Shown here: one piece after another, positions 14,953 through 23,241 of the stretch
How the letters are laid out: each line of letters opens with the position of its first letter
How positions within the stretch are numbered: the stretch's first letter is position 1
IMG/VR virus record: IMGVR_UViG_3300045999_001521
Span: 1-36,725 of that record
Length of the DNA: 36,725 nt
Reading direction: 5' to 3' (one strand)
Origin: a virus
Made by a program: the position numbers and the translations under genes
Notes under the pieces: model-generated
The model's database searches: none
Seen by the model: only the letters and a program-made list of their open reading frames with translations
What the model was told of the DNA's origin: nothing

Positions 14953-14982
14953 GCCCGTTCAAACAGTAAAGGAAGGTTCAGT

Positions 14983-16104
14983 ATGCAGCATAGTAAGATA
15001 GTCGGCGGCTCTACCGCCAAACGCGTCATCGCCTGCCCCGGCAGCGTGGCGCTGGTGGACACAGTACCGCCGAAGCCCAGCAGCAGCTACGCCGACGAAG
15101 GCACGCTCCTGCATGACACTATAGCCACCATATTAGAGCGTGACCTTGACCCGTATAGCTTGGTCGGCACCACCTATGAGAAGACCGTGCTGACTGAAGC
15201 ACTGGTCGATGACAAGCTGATACCGGCGCTGCGCGCGCTGGATGAAATAGACCCTAAGGGGGAGATGGAATATGCTGTTGAGAGCAGGGTTGGCTTTGGT
15301 GATTTTCTGCCTGACGTTTTTGGTTCTACCGATCTTCTTGGTCGCCTTGGTGATCGAGCGGTCGTTCTGGATTGGAAGTTTGGTGATGGCGTGGCTGTCG
15401 AAGTCGAAGAAAACAGCCAGCTACTCTTCTACGCTGCGGCAGCTAAACGCACGGCGGATACGGCTTGGGCTTTCGAGGGCGCAAAAGAAGTCGAACTGAT
15501 CATCGTGCAGCCGCCATACGTCAAGCGGTGGGTGACAGACATCGCACGCGTTGACGCGTTCGAGAAAGAACTTGCCGCTGCCGTCAAGATTGCCATGCGT
15601 CCAGACGCGCCGTTGGCGTCAGGCGACCATTGCAAGTGGTGCGCGGCCAAGCCGATCTGCCCTGTGATGACGGGCGCTGTAGACCGCGCACTGAAAGCCA
15701 AGATGGACGCGCTGCCGATTGACCAGATAGCGCATTATCTGGAACAGGCGCCGCTGATTGAAGGGTTCCTCAAGGATTTGCAGCAGATGGCGCACAACCT
15801 TCTGGAAGAAGGCCGCAAAGTCCCCGGCTGGAAGCTGGTCAACAAACGTGCCACAAGACAGTGGACAAATGAAGATAAGGCTGTAGCATTTATGACCCAA
15901 GCGGGTATAGAGGCATGGGGCGAACCCAAGCCGCTGTCACCAGCCCAAGCGGAAAAGGCTTTGAAGAAAGCCAAGATAGAATTGCCGGCGGACTTAGTTG
16001 TCGCCGTCTCAACAGGCTCTACCCTTGCGCCGGAGAATGATCCTCGGCCAGCGGTTTTGCAAATCGGACAGACGCTTACCAAAGCCATGTCTAAAATACA
16101 GTAA
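14983..16104 (+). CDS. DUF2800-type protein, Cas4/RecB-like nuclease fold
   Basis: I chose ATG 14983 (MQHSKIVGGSTAKR) because of its AAAGGAAGG site and family start; an upstream ATG at 14911 would lie inside the promoter. The 373-residue protein shows the DUF2800 pattern: GGSTAKRVIACPGS, a DEGTLLHD helix, a PD-(D/E)XK-like core with VLDWKFGDG (Asp130, Lys132) and VEENSQLLFYA, then a Cys cluster CKWCAAKPIC (217-226) reminiscent of the iron-sulfur Cys of Cas4/AddB nucleases. Such proteins accompany phage DNA polymerase A genes and probably process DNA ends in replication or recombination. Confidence 0.85.
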   Translation: MQHSKIVGGSTAKRVIACPGSVALVDTVPPKPSSSYADEGTLLHDTIATILERDLDPYSLVGTTYEKTVLTEALVDDKLIPALRALDEIDPKGEMEYAVESRVGFGDFLPDVFGSTDLLGRLGDRAVVLDWKFGDGVAVEVEENSQLLFYAAAAKRTADTAWAFEGAKEVELIIVQPPYVKRWVTDIARVDAFEKELAAAVKIAMRPDAPLASGDHCKWCAAKPICPVMTGAVDRALKAKMDALPIDQIAHYLEQAPLIEGFLKDLQQMAHNLLEEGRKVPGWKLVNKRATRQWTNEDKAVAFMTQAGIEAWGEPKPLSPAQAEKALKKAKIELPADLVVAVSTGSTLAPENDPRPAVLQIGQTLTKAMSKIQ

Positions 16105-16122
16105 ACAGAAAGGTACAATATA

Positions 16123-16785
16123 ATGTCGAATATCACTACTTTTGGCGGCGCTAACTTGCCGTCCGTTAAATCGCTCTCTGGCGCTTTGCGTTCCATCCAA
16201 TCGGAAGTTGCGCCGGGCGGCACAGTCATCCTCAAGATGGACAAGACAGGCCATTGGGTTTTCGGTGCAGACCAGACCGAAGTCGAAGACGGCAGCCTGT
16301 GGGCCGCTAATCCGTTTTCGTTCGTTCATGGCTACATCGCATGGGGTAACGGCGAAGTGCTGGCTGAAAAGCTGGTGCCGGTGTCAGAGCCGCTGCCAGA
16401 GTTGGAACCAGCGCCAGCAGGCGCACAGCGCGGTTGGGAAATGCAAGTCGGCATGATGCTGGTCTGCACCAACGGCGAAGACAAGGACATGCAGGCGCGC
16501 TTCACGGCTACATCAGTCGGCGGCAAGCGTGCTGTGCAGGCATTGGCTGTTGCCATCGCCGATCAGGTGGACAAGGACCAGACTAAGCCTGTGCCGTTGC
16601 TCTCGCTGTCGTCAGAGCATTATCAGCACAAGACCTATGGTCGCATCTATACACCTATCTTTGACATCACTGATTGGGTGTCGATGGACGCAAGTGCAGT
16701 TGAAGAGACAGAGGATGCGGAGTTGGAAGTCGCCGCTGAACCTGAAGCCGCTGAAGGTGCGCGTCGTCGTCGTCGCGTAGTTTAA
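16123..16785 (+). CDS. Conserved-type replication-block protein, candidate ssDNA-binding protein, 220 aa
   Basis: The 220-residue product opens MSNITTFGGANLPSVKSLSG and has a beta-rich core with a KMDKTGHWVFGADQTEVEDG turn and a FSFVHGYIAWG strand. After residue 195 it becomes very acidic (Glu/Ala-rich) and ends in five consecutive arginines. It sits between the DUF2800 gene and DNA polymerase, where related gene sets encode a single-stranded DNA-binding protein such as DUF2815 members. Beta core plus acidic C-terminal segment fits an SSB, but the terminal RRRRRVV is unlike classic SSB tips. I infer ssDNA binding without recognising an OB-fold motif. Confidence 0.75.
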   Translation: MSNITTFGGANLPSVKSLSGALRSIQSEVAPGGTVILKMDKTGHWVFGADQTEVEDGSLWAANPFSFVHGYIAWGNGEVLAEKLVPVSEPLPELEPAPAGAQRGWEMQVGMMLVCTNGEDKDMQARFTATSVGGKRAVQALAVAIADQVDKDQTKPVPLLSLSSEHYQHKTYGRIYTPIFDITDWVSMDASAVEETEDAELEVAAEPEAAEGARRRRRVV

Positions 16786-16796
16786 GGGGTGCGAAA

Positions 16797-16822
16797 GCCG
16801 GGGGGCGCCACCGCGTCCCGGC
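16797..16822 (+). other. GC-rich hairpin before the DNA polymerase gene
   Basis: An 11-bp arm (16797-16807) pairs with 16812-16822 across a 4-base loop, with one G-T wobble and one mismatch. It lies in the 62-base gap between the SSB-like stop and the polymerase ATG, 25 bases before that start. There is no T tract, so an attenuator, RNA processing site or protein-binding hairpin is more likely than a terminator. Confidence 0.55.
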
Positions 16823-16847
16823 GAGTAGCAGAAGAGTGAGAACTTCT

Positions 16848-18803
16848 ATGTCTATCTTATTTTGTGATTTTGAGACGCGCAGCCGTTGCGACCTTCGCAG
16901 CCGTGGCGTCTACAACTACGCGCAGGACGCCAGCACCGACGTGCTGTGCATGTCCTACGCATTTGATGACGAAGACGTGCGGACGTGGCTCCCCGGTGAG
17001 CCTTTCCCGCAAGCCGTCAAAGATCACAAAGGGCTTGTATACGCGCACAACGCAGCGTTCGAGCGCCTGATATTCTGGTATGTCCTTCAGGTCGATTTCA
17101 AGCTGGAGCAGTTCTACTGCACCGCAGCGCAAGCCCGCGCCAACTGTGCGCCGGGTAGCCTTGAGGATGTGGGCCGCTTCGCTGGTGCGACCATGAAGAA
17201 AGACCATCGCGGCAGTCAGCTAATCCGCCTGTTGTCCGTTCCGCAAGGCGACGGCACGTTCCGCGAGGACGCGGCGCTGATGCAGGAGATGGTTGACTAT
17301 TGCGAACAGGACGTGCGGGCCATGCGCGCTATCGCGCAGGCGCAGCGCCCACTGTCGGCTGAAGAGTTGGCCGACTATCACGTCAACGAGCGCATCAACG
17401 ACCGCGGCGTCCTGCTTGACAAGCCGCTGGCGCAGGCGGCGGTTGCGTATTCAAACGCAGAAACAGTTGAGATACAGGACTTGGTGTGCGAAATAACCAA
17501 GCGAGAGATTACAAGCGTTCGCAGCACGCGTATGAAGGACTGGGTTTGGGACCGCGTCGGCCCTGAGTCCCGTAAACTTATGACGCTTGTCAAGAACGAC
17601 CGCGAACATAGGTGCTTAGATAAGAACGTGCGCGCCAACCTGTTGGTGTTAGCAGAAGGGAACCCTGATGAAATACCGGCGGAAGTTGCTGATGTCATAC
17701 AGTGCGCGGACGATCTCTGGGCATCGTCCGTGGCGAAATTCGAGCGGGCCGCGGCGCTCGCTGATGAGGAAGATTTTCGTGTTAGAGGAGCGTTTGTATT
17801 CGCAGGAGGCAGTGCTACTGGCCGTGCTTCATCATTTGGGCTTCAAGTCCATAACTTCCCGCGAAAGTGTGCCGACGACCCTGCATTAGTGCGGCAGGCT
17901 ATGGTGCGCGGCCACAGAATAGTCCCTGACTATGGCCGCCGTGTGACGGACGTGCTGAAGGGGATGCTACGCCCTGCGCTGATGGCCGACAAAGGCAAGC
18001 GGCTTATCGTCGCCGATTGGGCCGCTATCGAAGCGCGGGTGACGCCGTGGGCATCCAACAGCACCTTCGGCGAACACAAGCTGGACATCTTTGCCAAGGG
18101 TGAGGACGTTTACAAACACAACGCCGCTGCAACATTCCATGTCAGCTATGATGACGTTGACAAAGACCAGCGCCAGATCGGGAAAGTTCAAGAGTTGGCG
18201 TGTGGTTTCGCCGGCGGCGTCGGTGCGTTTGCCAGCATGGGCCGCATCTACGGCTTGCTAATGTCGGAGAGCGACGCGAAGCGCATGGTGGACGCATGGC
18301 GCCGCGCTAACAAATGGGCCGTGCCTTACTGGTCTGGCCTTGAGGACACCTATATGCGTGCCATGCGGAACAAGGGCCGTGAGTTTACCATTGGCCGCGT
18401 CACATATTTATTTGATGGATTGCATCTTTGGTATGCGCTTCCGTCTGGACGTGTGTTATGTTATCCTTTCGCCCGTTTCGACGAGGAAGGCAATCTGACC
18501 TATGCTAAGGCTTCATGGAAGCCAGCCGCAGACGCTAAAGAGTGGCCTAGGGCGCGGCTGTGGCGCGGTCTGGCGTGTGAGAACATCACGCAGGCTGTCG
18601 CTAATGACTTGCTGCGCCACGCCTTGCGTCGATTGGATAACGTAGTGCTGCACATTCACGACGAAATTGTCTTGGAAGTGCCAGAGGATGAAGCCGAAGC
18701 CGCCGCAGCGCGGCTGGTGCAGATTATGTGTGAGCCGCCACCTTGGGCGTCGGGGTTGCCCCTGAACGCAGAAGTGGCAATAATGGAACGTTACGGCAAA
18801 TAG
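16848..18803 (+). CDS. Family A DNA polymerase with 3'-5' exonuclease domain
   Basis: I place the start at ATG 16848 (MSILFCDFETRS) because GAGTGAG stands 7 bases upstream; a GTG at 16836 is the alternative. The 651-residue enzyme starts with a DnaQ-like exonuclease (FCDFETRS with the DxE pair near residue 7, and a YCEQDVRAMR element near 150). Polymerase motif A is LIVADWAAIEAR near 387-398, motif B lies in the DQRQIGKVQELACGFAGG helix near 440, and motif C is HDEIVLEVPE near 604. There is no 5' nuclease domain, as is usual for phage enzymes of this type. It replicates the phage genome with the primase-helicase encoded 11 bases downstream. Confidence 0.93.
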   Translation: MSILFCDFETRSRCDLRSRGVYNYAQDASTDVLCMSYAFDDEDVRTWLPGEPFPQAVKDHKGLVYAHNAAFERLIFWYVLQVDFKLEQFYCTAAQARANCAPGSLEDVGRFAGATMKKDHRGSQLIRLLSVPQGDGTFREDAALMQEMVDYCEQDVRAMRAIAQAQRPLSAEELADYHVNERINDRGVLLDKPLAQAAVAYSNAETVEIQDLVCEITKREITSVRSTRMKDWVWDRVGPESRKLMTLVKNDREHRCLDKNVRANLLVLAEGNPDEIPAEVADVIQCADDLWASSVAKFERAAALADEEDFRVRGAFVFAGGSATGRASSFGLQVHNFPRKCADDPALVRQAMVRGHRIVPDYGRRVTDVLKGMLRPALMADKGKRLIVADWAAIEARVTPWASNSTFGEHKLDIFAKGEDVYKHNAAATFHVSYDDVDKDQRQIGKVQELACGFAGGVGAFASMGRIYGLLMSESDAKRMVDAWRRANKWAVPYWSGLEDTYMRAMRNKGREFTIGRVTYLFDGLHLWYALPSGRVLCYPFARFDEEGNLTYAKASWKPAADAKEWPRARLWRGLACENITQAVANDLLRHALRRLDNVVLHIHDEIVLEVPEDEAEAAAARLVQIMCEPPPWASGLPLNAEVAIMERYGK

Positions 18804-18814
18804 AGGAGCAAGCG

Positions 18815-21163
18815 ATGAGTGAGGATCGCACTAAGTTTATAGAGTATATAACCGGATTGGCGACAGACAATGTCGGCGAGACGGCTTTAGTCGTGCGTCA
18901 GAAGCCGCAGCATGACAGCGACGGCAATTTGATATTCCATGCAGACGGCGCGCCGAAGGCGACCTTCCCTGCGTTCCTGCCAGAAAAGACCCGCATGAAA
19001 GAAGGCGAGGCATGGTATGTCAACACAGGCTCGTTCATCGTTGACCGCTTCGTAGACGGCAAGCCGTCCGCCAAGTCCAGCAACGTCGAGTATGTGTTGT
19101 TTATGATGCTGGATGATGTCGGCACTAAGTCGAAACAGCCGCCGCTTGACCCGACATGGATATTGGAAACCAGCGAAGGTTCGTTCCAGTGGGGCTACGC
19201 GTTCAGCGAACAGCCACGCAAGGGTGACTTCTGCGCTGCCATCAAGGCCATCGCGGACGCGGGCTACACTGATCCCGGCGCGACTAACGCCGTTCGCAAC
19301 TGCCGTATTCCCGGGAGCGTCAACCTGAAGCGCGGGCGCAATAACTTTCCTGCGCGGCTGGTAGAGTTCCACCCTGAGCGGGAATACACGCTGGGCGAAA
19401 TCTGTGAGGCGCTGGGTGTCACGCCAGAGGAAGGCGACACAGCCGAATATAAAGCAGTGCAGTTGCGCGACACTGGCCTTGACAACGTCCTGACATGGCT
19501 TGCGGACAACAACCTAGTCCTTAGCAACCCTAACGCTGACGGCTGGTGCGGCATCGTCTGTCCTAACCATCAAGAGCATAGCGACGGCATGGTCGAGGCA
19601 CGCTACAAGCCGCTAGACCGTTCGTTCTGCTGCTATCACGGGCATTGCCAAGACTTAGACAGCCGCACGTTCCTTGATTGGGTTGCCAATGAAGGTGGTC
19701 CGAAGGTAACGCCGGGTTTGCGTGACGAGTTAATCGCTGAACGTCTGGCGTCGATGTATGAAAAGATAGCGCCGAATGACGCCTTTCCTGATGAAGCCGC
19801 AGCGCGTGTGCGTGAGGTCGAAAAGAAAGAAGCAGGACGGCTGGAGCAAAGCGAATGGTTCGTGCGTTTCGCTTACATCCAGTCCGATGACTGCTATTTT
19901 GACATGGTGACGCGTCAGGAGATAGCCCGCAACGTCTTTAACGCGTTGTTCCGGCACGTTGACTGCAAATCCATACATAAGAAAACCCGCAGCGTGCAGG
20001 CATCCGTCTATTATGACGAGCGCCGTCAGGATCGCGGCGCGCCTGCGCTGTCGGCTGTGACGTTCGCCGCTGGCGATGACGTTCTGGTGACGCGTGACGG
20101 CTTGGTCTACGGCAACAGGTGGACAAACGCACGCCCTGACGTATCGGGCAGCGACAAGATTGCAGACCATGATGTCGAGCCTTGGCTCCAGCATTGCCGC
20201 AATCTGGTCGCGGATGATGTCGAGTTAGACCACATCCTTGACGCTATGGCGTTCAAGATACAGCATCCAAACATCAAGATTAACCATGCGATCCTGATTG
20301 GCGGCGATGAAGGCGCTGGTAAGGACAGCATGTTTCAGCCGTTCCTGTGGGCACTTGGCGGCAAGCACTGGCGCAATCGGTCAGTCATTGAGGCTGGCGG
20401 CTTGGACAGCCAGTGGGGCTATTCGCTTGAGGCTGAGGTTGTCATCCTGAACGAGTTGAAGGAACCAGAGGCGCGTGAGCGCCGCGCTATGGCTAACAAG
20501 CTGAAGCCACTGATTGCTGCACCGCCTGAAACGCTGTCGGTCAACCGCAAGGGTATGCACCCTTATGAGTTGGTCAACCGCCTGATGGTGATTGCCTACA
20601 CGAACGATCCGCTACCTATTACGCTGCCGACACAGGACAGGCGTTGGTTCTGCGTGTGGACGCACGCGCCGCGTATGGCACCAGACGCAGCCAAAAAGCT
20701 GTGGGGCTGGTATGAAAGCGGCGGCTATGAGAAGTGCGCTGCTTGGCTGCATCAGCGCGACGTGTCGGCGTTCAACCCTGCGGCTGCGCCGCCAGTCACC
20801 GAATGGAAGCTGAACATGGTCGAGCATGGCATGAGCGTAGCGGAAAGCTATCTTGTGGACATGATGCGGCTTCGGTCGGGCGTGTTCTCCGATGGCGTCA
20901 TCGGTGGGCCGTTCCATCGTATCTGCGATGCACTGGCAGTCAACGTCCCTGCCGGCGTGAAGGTTCCACAGGCGGCGCTGCTACACGCTCTCAAAGAAGC
21001 TGGCTGGGTTGACGTGGGCCGCATCAACTCGAAAGAATATCAAAACAAGAAGCATATCTTTGCCGCGCCTGATGTGCTTGCGAAATACAATAAGGCAGAC
21101 TTGCGCCGCATGGCAGAGGAATTACCTAAGTCGAGCATCATGCCAAACTTAGGCAGGAATTGA
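18815..21163 (+). CDS. Primase-helicase, D5/VirE-like SF3-type ATPase
   Basis: The start is set at ATG 18815 (MSEDRTKFIEYITG), preceded by TAGAGGAG; an ATG at 18743 would overlap polymerase by 61 bases. In this 782-residue protein the first 240 residues resemble the archaeo-eukaryotic-type primase half of phage primase-helicases, including FAAIKAI-like helices and NCRIPGSVNLKRG. A Cys/His cluster follows at about 243-280 (WCGIVCPNHQEH, then CCYHGHC). The ATPase domain has Walker A GGDEGAGKDSM near 495-505, VVILNELKE as Walker B-like, and TNDPLPI with QDRRWF as the sensor region. It fits DUF5906-type phage helicases, which unwind and prime the fork for the upstream polymerase. Confidence 0.87.
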   Translation: MSEDRTKFIEYITGLATDNVGETALVVRQKPQHDSDGNLIFHADGAPKATFPAFLPEKTRMKEGEAWYVNTGSFIVDRFVDGKPSAKSSNVEYVLFMMLDDVGTKSKQPPLDPTWILETSEGSFQWGYAFSEQPRKGDFCAAIKAIADAGYTDPGATNAVRNCRIPGSVNLKRGRNNFPARLVEFHPEREYTLGEICEALGVTPEEGDTAEYKAVQLRDTGLDNVLTWLADNNLVLSNPNADGWCGIVCPNHQEHSDGMVEARYKPLDRSFCCYHGHCQDLDSRTFLDWVANEGGPKVTPGLRDELIAERLASMYEKIAPNDAFPDEAAARVREVEKKEAGRLEQSEWFVRFAYIQSDDCYFDMVTRQEIARNVFNALFRHVDCKSIHKKTRSVQASVYYDERRQDRGAPALSAVTFAAGDDVLVTRDGLVYGNRWTNARPDVSGSDKIADHDVEPWLQHCRNLVADDVELDHILDAMAFKIQHPNIKINHAILIGGDEGAGKDSMFQPFLWALGGKHWRNRSVIEAGGLDSQWGYSLEAEVVILNELKEPEARERRAMANKLKPLIAAPPETLSVNRKGMHPYELVNRLMVIAYTNDPLPITLPTQDRRWFCVWTHAPRMAPDAAKKLWGWYESGGYEKCAAWLHQRDVSAFNPAAAPPVTEWKLNMVEHGMSVAESYLVDMMRLRSGVFSDGVIGGPFHRICDALAVNVPAGVKVPQAALLHALKEAGWVDVGRINSKEYQNKKHIFAAPDVLAKYNKADLRRMAEELPKSSIMPNLGRN

Positions 21164-21221
21164 CAACCATTTGGTTGCAATGATATATGGATAGGGTTGG
21201 CAATGCTCCGCTGACCTTTTT

Positions 21222-21257
21222 AAGCCCCCTGCGTCCTCACTCCGCAGGGGGCTTTTT
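21222..21257 (+). terminator. Strong intrinsic terminator of the replication block
   Basis: A perfect 12-bp stem, AAGCCCCCTGCG (21222-21233) with its complement at 21243-21254, has a 9-base loop and runs into TTTTT. It lies 58 bases after the primase-helicase stop. Orientation is plus only; the other strand lacks a U tract. Confidence 0.9.
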
Positions 21258-21286
21258 AATTCTTCCACACCATCGCTGCGGCGGTG

Positions 21287-21313
21287 GTCCCCGCTGGTTT
21301 CGGCCAGCGGGAC
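21287..21313. other. Second hairpin at the convergent junction
   Basis: 21287-21297 pairs with 21304-21313 with a single bulged C and a 6-base loop. It begins 30 bases after the plus-strand terminator and one base beyond the stop of the last leftward gene. It may mark the 3' end of the leftward transcript, although no U tract follows on that strand. Confidence 0.5.
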
Positions 21314-21314
21314 T

Positions 21315-21392
21315 TTAAAACCTAATCTCGTCATCGGCCCATTCGTAAATGTCCCAACCGAAATTGTCGAACAGGAATTGGCGCAGGGTCAT
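21315..21392 (-). CDS. Microprotein, 25 aa, end of the leftward operon
   Basis: An ATG at 21392 opens 25 codons (MTLRQFLFDNFGWDIYEWAD, then DEIRF). It overlaps the stop of the next upstream frame as ATGA and has AGGAAC about 13 bases upstream. The peptide is aromatic and acidic. The overlap chain is the main support; composition alone would not be enough. Confidence 0.45.
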   Translation of the reverse strand: MTLRQFLFDNFGWDIYEWADDEIRF

Positions 21393-21505
21393 TTGCTTTG
21401 TTCCTGTATCGTGCGGGGCTTTGTCATCGGTATTTTTAACCGCTTCGCAATTCGGCGGGTGGATGCAGTAGTGCCTTTGCGGTGCTTAGGCGCAATTTTG
21501 GTCAC
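21389..21505 (-). CDS. Very basic microprotein, 38 aa, GTG start
   Basis: A GTG at 21505 overlaps the TGA of the upstream gene as GTGA and opens 38 codons ending in a TGA that overlaps the next ATG. The product (starting VTKIAPKHRKGTTASTRRIA, then KRLKIPMTKPRTIQEQSK) has about a dozen Lys/Arg and almost no acidic residues. It would bind nucleic acid or acidic proteins; function unknown. Confidence 0.5.
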   Translation of the reverse strand: MTKIAPKHRKGTTASTRRIAKRLKIPMTKPRTIQEQSK

Positions 21506-21849
21506 TGCCCCTTCTCCCTTATCTCCAGTCCAAAGTCGGCCAGTGTTACGCGAAGGTCAGCGGCATCGGTGTCTGCGTTATACCAGCCCAACCTTCTCAT
21601 CACCTCCACCAGCGGGTCAGCTTCGATATCGTTATTCCGATAACGATGAACCTGTGCATTTTTTGCACCAGTTGCCGCTGTGATAATGTGCCCTCTGGCC
21701 TCCTGCACTATGTCGAGTGCATCGCTTGCGCCGTCAATGTGGCAGGCATAAAGGCACAGCCATGTTTGAAGGTCGCCAAGGCGCTCCATCATTAACTGCG
21801 TTTCTTCTTCGGGTAGGGCGTTCAAAACGCTAATTGCTTCGTCTGTCAT
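21502..21849 (-). CDS. Unknown small protein, 115 aa
   Basis: The protein is mostly helical, with an acidic N-terminal half (MTDEAISVLNALPEEETQLM), a Cys-containing helix (WLCLYACHIDGASDALDIVQ) and a mixed C-terminal end (ADLRVTLADFGLEIREKGQ). I see no known motif, signal or span. Its ATG overlaps the upstream stop as ATGA and its TGA overlaps the GTG of the next gene. It belongs to the leftward accessory operon. Confidence 0.72.
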   Translation of the reverse strand: MTDEAISVLNALPEEETQLMMERLGDLQTWLCLYACHIDGASDALDIVQEARGHIITAATGAKNAQVHRYRNNDIEADPLVEVMRRLGWYNADTDAADLRVTLADFGLEIREKGQ

Positions 21850-22034
21850 GTCTCATCCTTTAATGCTTTTTCTGCGTCCTCGATCAATTCGATGGGTGGG
21901 TAGCGCAGATAGGACACATGGTCTTTGCCTATCACGCCTAGAAACTCCAGATATTCCATGAGGCGGTAGGCTAAGGTTTCCCCTGCGCGTTCGATATATC
22001 GTTCGGGCAGTGCGTATTCGTCATCGTCATCCAT
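21846..22034 (-). CDS. Unknown acidic small protein, 62 aa
   Basis: This acidic, soluble product begins MDDDDEYALPERYIERAGET and continues with a helical LAYRLMEYLEFLGVIG segment and a final IELIEDAEKALKDET helix. It follows the upstream gene by 4 bases and overlaps the next by ATGA. No family is recognised. Confidence 0.7.
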   Translation of the reverse strand: MDDDDEYALPERYIERAGETLAYRLMEYLEFLGVIGKDHVSYLRYPPIELIEDAEKALKDET

Positions 22035-22038
22035 TTGC

Positions 22039-22224
22039 TCACATCCATCTAGTTATGAAGGTTACGCCGCCCACAGTGCGGCACTTGAAGGCTTTGCCGT
22101 TGCGTATGCCGTATTGGCTCACGTTGCGGCTGGTGCGCTTGGCATCGCCCTTCTTGGTGGCTGGCATGGTAGCGCTCTCGCCGACTTCCAGCGTTCCTAT
22201 GGGGTATGTCATTGGTCTAGGCAT
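22039..22224 (-). CDS. Small basic beta-type protein, 61 aa
   Basis: The product is MPRPMTYPIGTLEVGESATM followed by a KKGDAKRTSRNVSQYGIRNG segment, then AFKCRTVGGVTFITRWM. The layout 'signal-like strand, GES, basic helix with R..V..Y, then a strand pair' recurs in small phage proteins of unknown function and looks like a compact DNA-binding module. The start overlaps the preceding stop as TAATG. Function remains open. Confidence 0.7.
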   Translation of the reverse strand: MPRPMTYPIGTLEVGESATMPATKKGDAKRTSRNVSQYGIRNGKAFKCRTVGGVTFITRWM

Positions 22225-22757
22225 TATTCACACCCCCATACTTGCGTTGATGTTTTAATGTCAGTCGGCCAGCCTGTGTCGATGGTGAAGCTGCGCTCCT
22301 CGAACAAGACCATGTTGGTCGGTCGGATCAGCAGACGGTCGCCCTCAGTTTTCATAAACATAAATTCCTTACTTTGTTCTGGTGCTGCGCTGAACCCGTC
22401 ACTGTGTGGGCAAGCGGTAAATAGACATGTTGCGCGGCTGTCAGTGCCATCGTAACGCGCCGTTAGGTCTGTTAGGTAGTCGTAGCGGATAACGTCAAAC
22501 TGCGTCCCGTAACAGTCCCATACTTGGGCCTGTTGTAACGTCCAGTAATAGTCAGGACTATCGCTAAACGCCAGCGCGTGCGGCGGTAGGTTGCGGTAGA
22601 CCGCGCCGCACTCCAGCATCACATGGCAGCCCCATGCGCGGTTTGGTGTCGAACGTAACGCAAACCACACAGCGGGTTCGTAGCGCGGCTTGCCTTTGCG
22701 TATAAATGCGCTGTCAACGTAGACATACAGATGGTGCGGCAGATTGCGGCTGCTCAC
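22224..22757 (-). CDS. Unknown protein, 177 aa, GTG start
   Basis: I start it at the GTG at 22757, which overlaps the upstream TGA as GTGA and has AGGAGC in front; longer frames would overlap the previous gene fully. The product has an N-terminal LYVYVDSAF strand, a WFALRSTPNRAWGCHVML segment, many Tyr/Trp and six Cys, and ends KTSTQVWGCE. It looks like a globular alpha/beta protein without membrane segments. It is the largest gene of the leftward accessory block and I cannot assign a family. Confidence 0.68.
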   Translation of the reverse strand: MSSRNLPHHLYVYVDSAFIRKGKPRYEPAVWFALRSTPNRAWGCHVMLECGAVYRNLPPHALAFSDSPDYYWTLQQAQVWDCYGTQFDVIRYDYLTDLTARYDGTDSRATCLFTACPHSDGFSAAPEQSKEFMFMKTEGDRLLIRPTNMVLFEERSFTIDTGWPTDIKTSTQVWGCE

Positions 22758-22894
22758 TTGCTTTGCTCCTTTTCGCGTTCTGCGCGGCGTTCCGCGAAGG
22801 TCTTGCCATCGAGGCCGCGTAGCGGCCATGCGCTGTCGGATGATATGCGATGCTTGCGCCCCATAGGTGCGGCTTGCTGTGGTGTCTTAATCAT
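22754..22894 (-). CDS. Basic small protein, 46 aa
   Basis: The start at ATG 22894 (MIKTPQQAAPMGRKHRISSD) has AAAGGAC upstream; a longer frame would run into the previous gene. The end is a charged helix (TFAERRAEREKEQSK). The product is highly basic and probably partly disordered. Its stop overlaps the next GTG. Confidence 0.65.
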   Translation of the reverse strand: MIKTPQQAAPMGRKHRISSDSAWPLRGLDGKTFAERRAEREKEQSK

Positions 22895-22905
22895 TGGTTT
22901 GTCCT

Positions 22906-23241
22906 TTACAGTTCGATTGTAGTTGTCGGCTTGGGCTTGCGGTCGTTCAGTCTGTCCAGCCAATAGACTTGCTCAGGGCCGAACGTCCGCGCTGCATGGT
23001 ATTTGAACAGCGCCAAGGCCAGCGGGTCGTAGCCTTTGCTTTTGTGCGTCACAATCAGCGGCGATGGTATCATGGCCTCAAGGTCTGTCCGCCGTGCGCG
23101 GTGGCGCGTGGTGGCGGCTTCGTCTATGTCGCGCATCGTCAGGCGTAGGTTGTGTTCCCTGTTGATGTGCTGCAACACGGCGCTTCTGTCGCTGATGTAG
23201 CTACACAGGTGCTTTATTTGCTTGCGTATGGCGTAATCCAT
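22906..23241 (-). CDS. Putative helix-turn-helix-like small protein, 111 aa
   Basis: The ATG at 23241 (MDYAIRKQIKHLCSYISDRS) overlaps the upstream stop as TAATG. Residues about 8-40 (LCSYISDRSAVLQHINREHN, then LTMRDIDEA) have the spacing of a helix-turn-helix: a helix, a short turn, then an INREHN recognition-like helix. The rest (YDPLALALFKYHAARTFGPE) is a mixed helical domain. A DNA-binding regulator of the phage or host is plausible; the match is pattern-level only. Confidence 0.65.
   Translation of the reverse strand: MDYAIRKQIKHLCSYISDRSAVLQHINREHNLRLTMRDIDEAATTRHRARRTDLEAMIPSPLIVTHKSKGYDPLALALFKYHAARTFGPEQVYWLDRLNDRKPKPTTTIEL

Noticed and set aside
14911-14982. Upstream extension of the DUF2800 gene
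   Set aside because: The extra 24 codons lie on the promoter and before the strong ribosome site at 14983; the family start fits MQHSKIVGG.
18743-18814. Upstream start for the primase-helicase
   Set aside because: It would overlap the polymerase by 61 bases and has no ribosome site, while ATG 18815 has TAGAGGAG.
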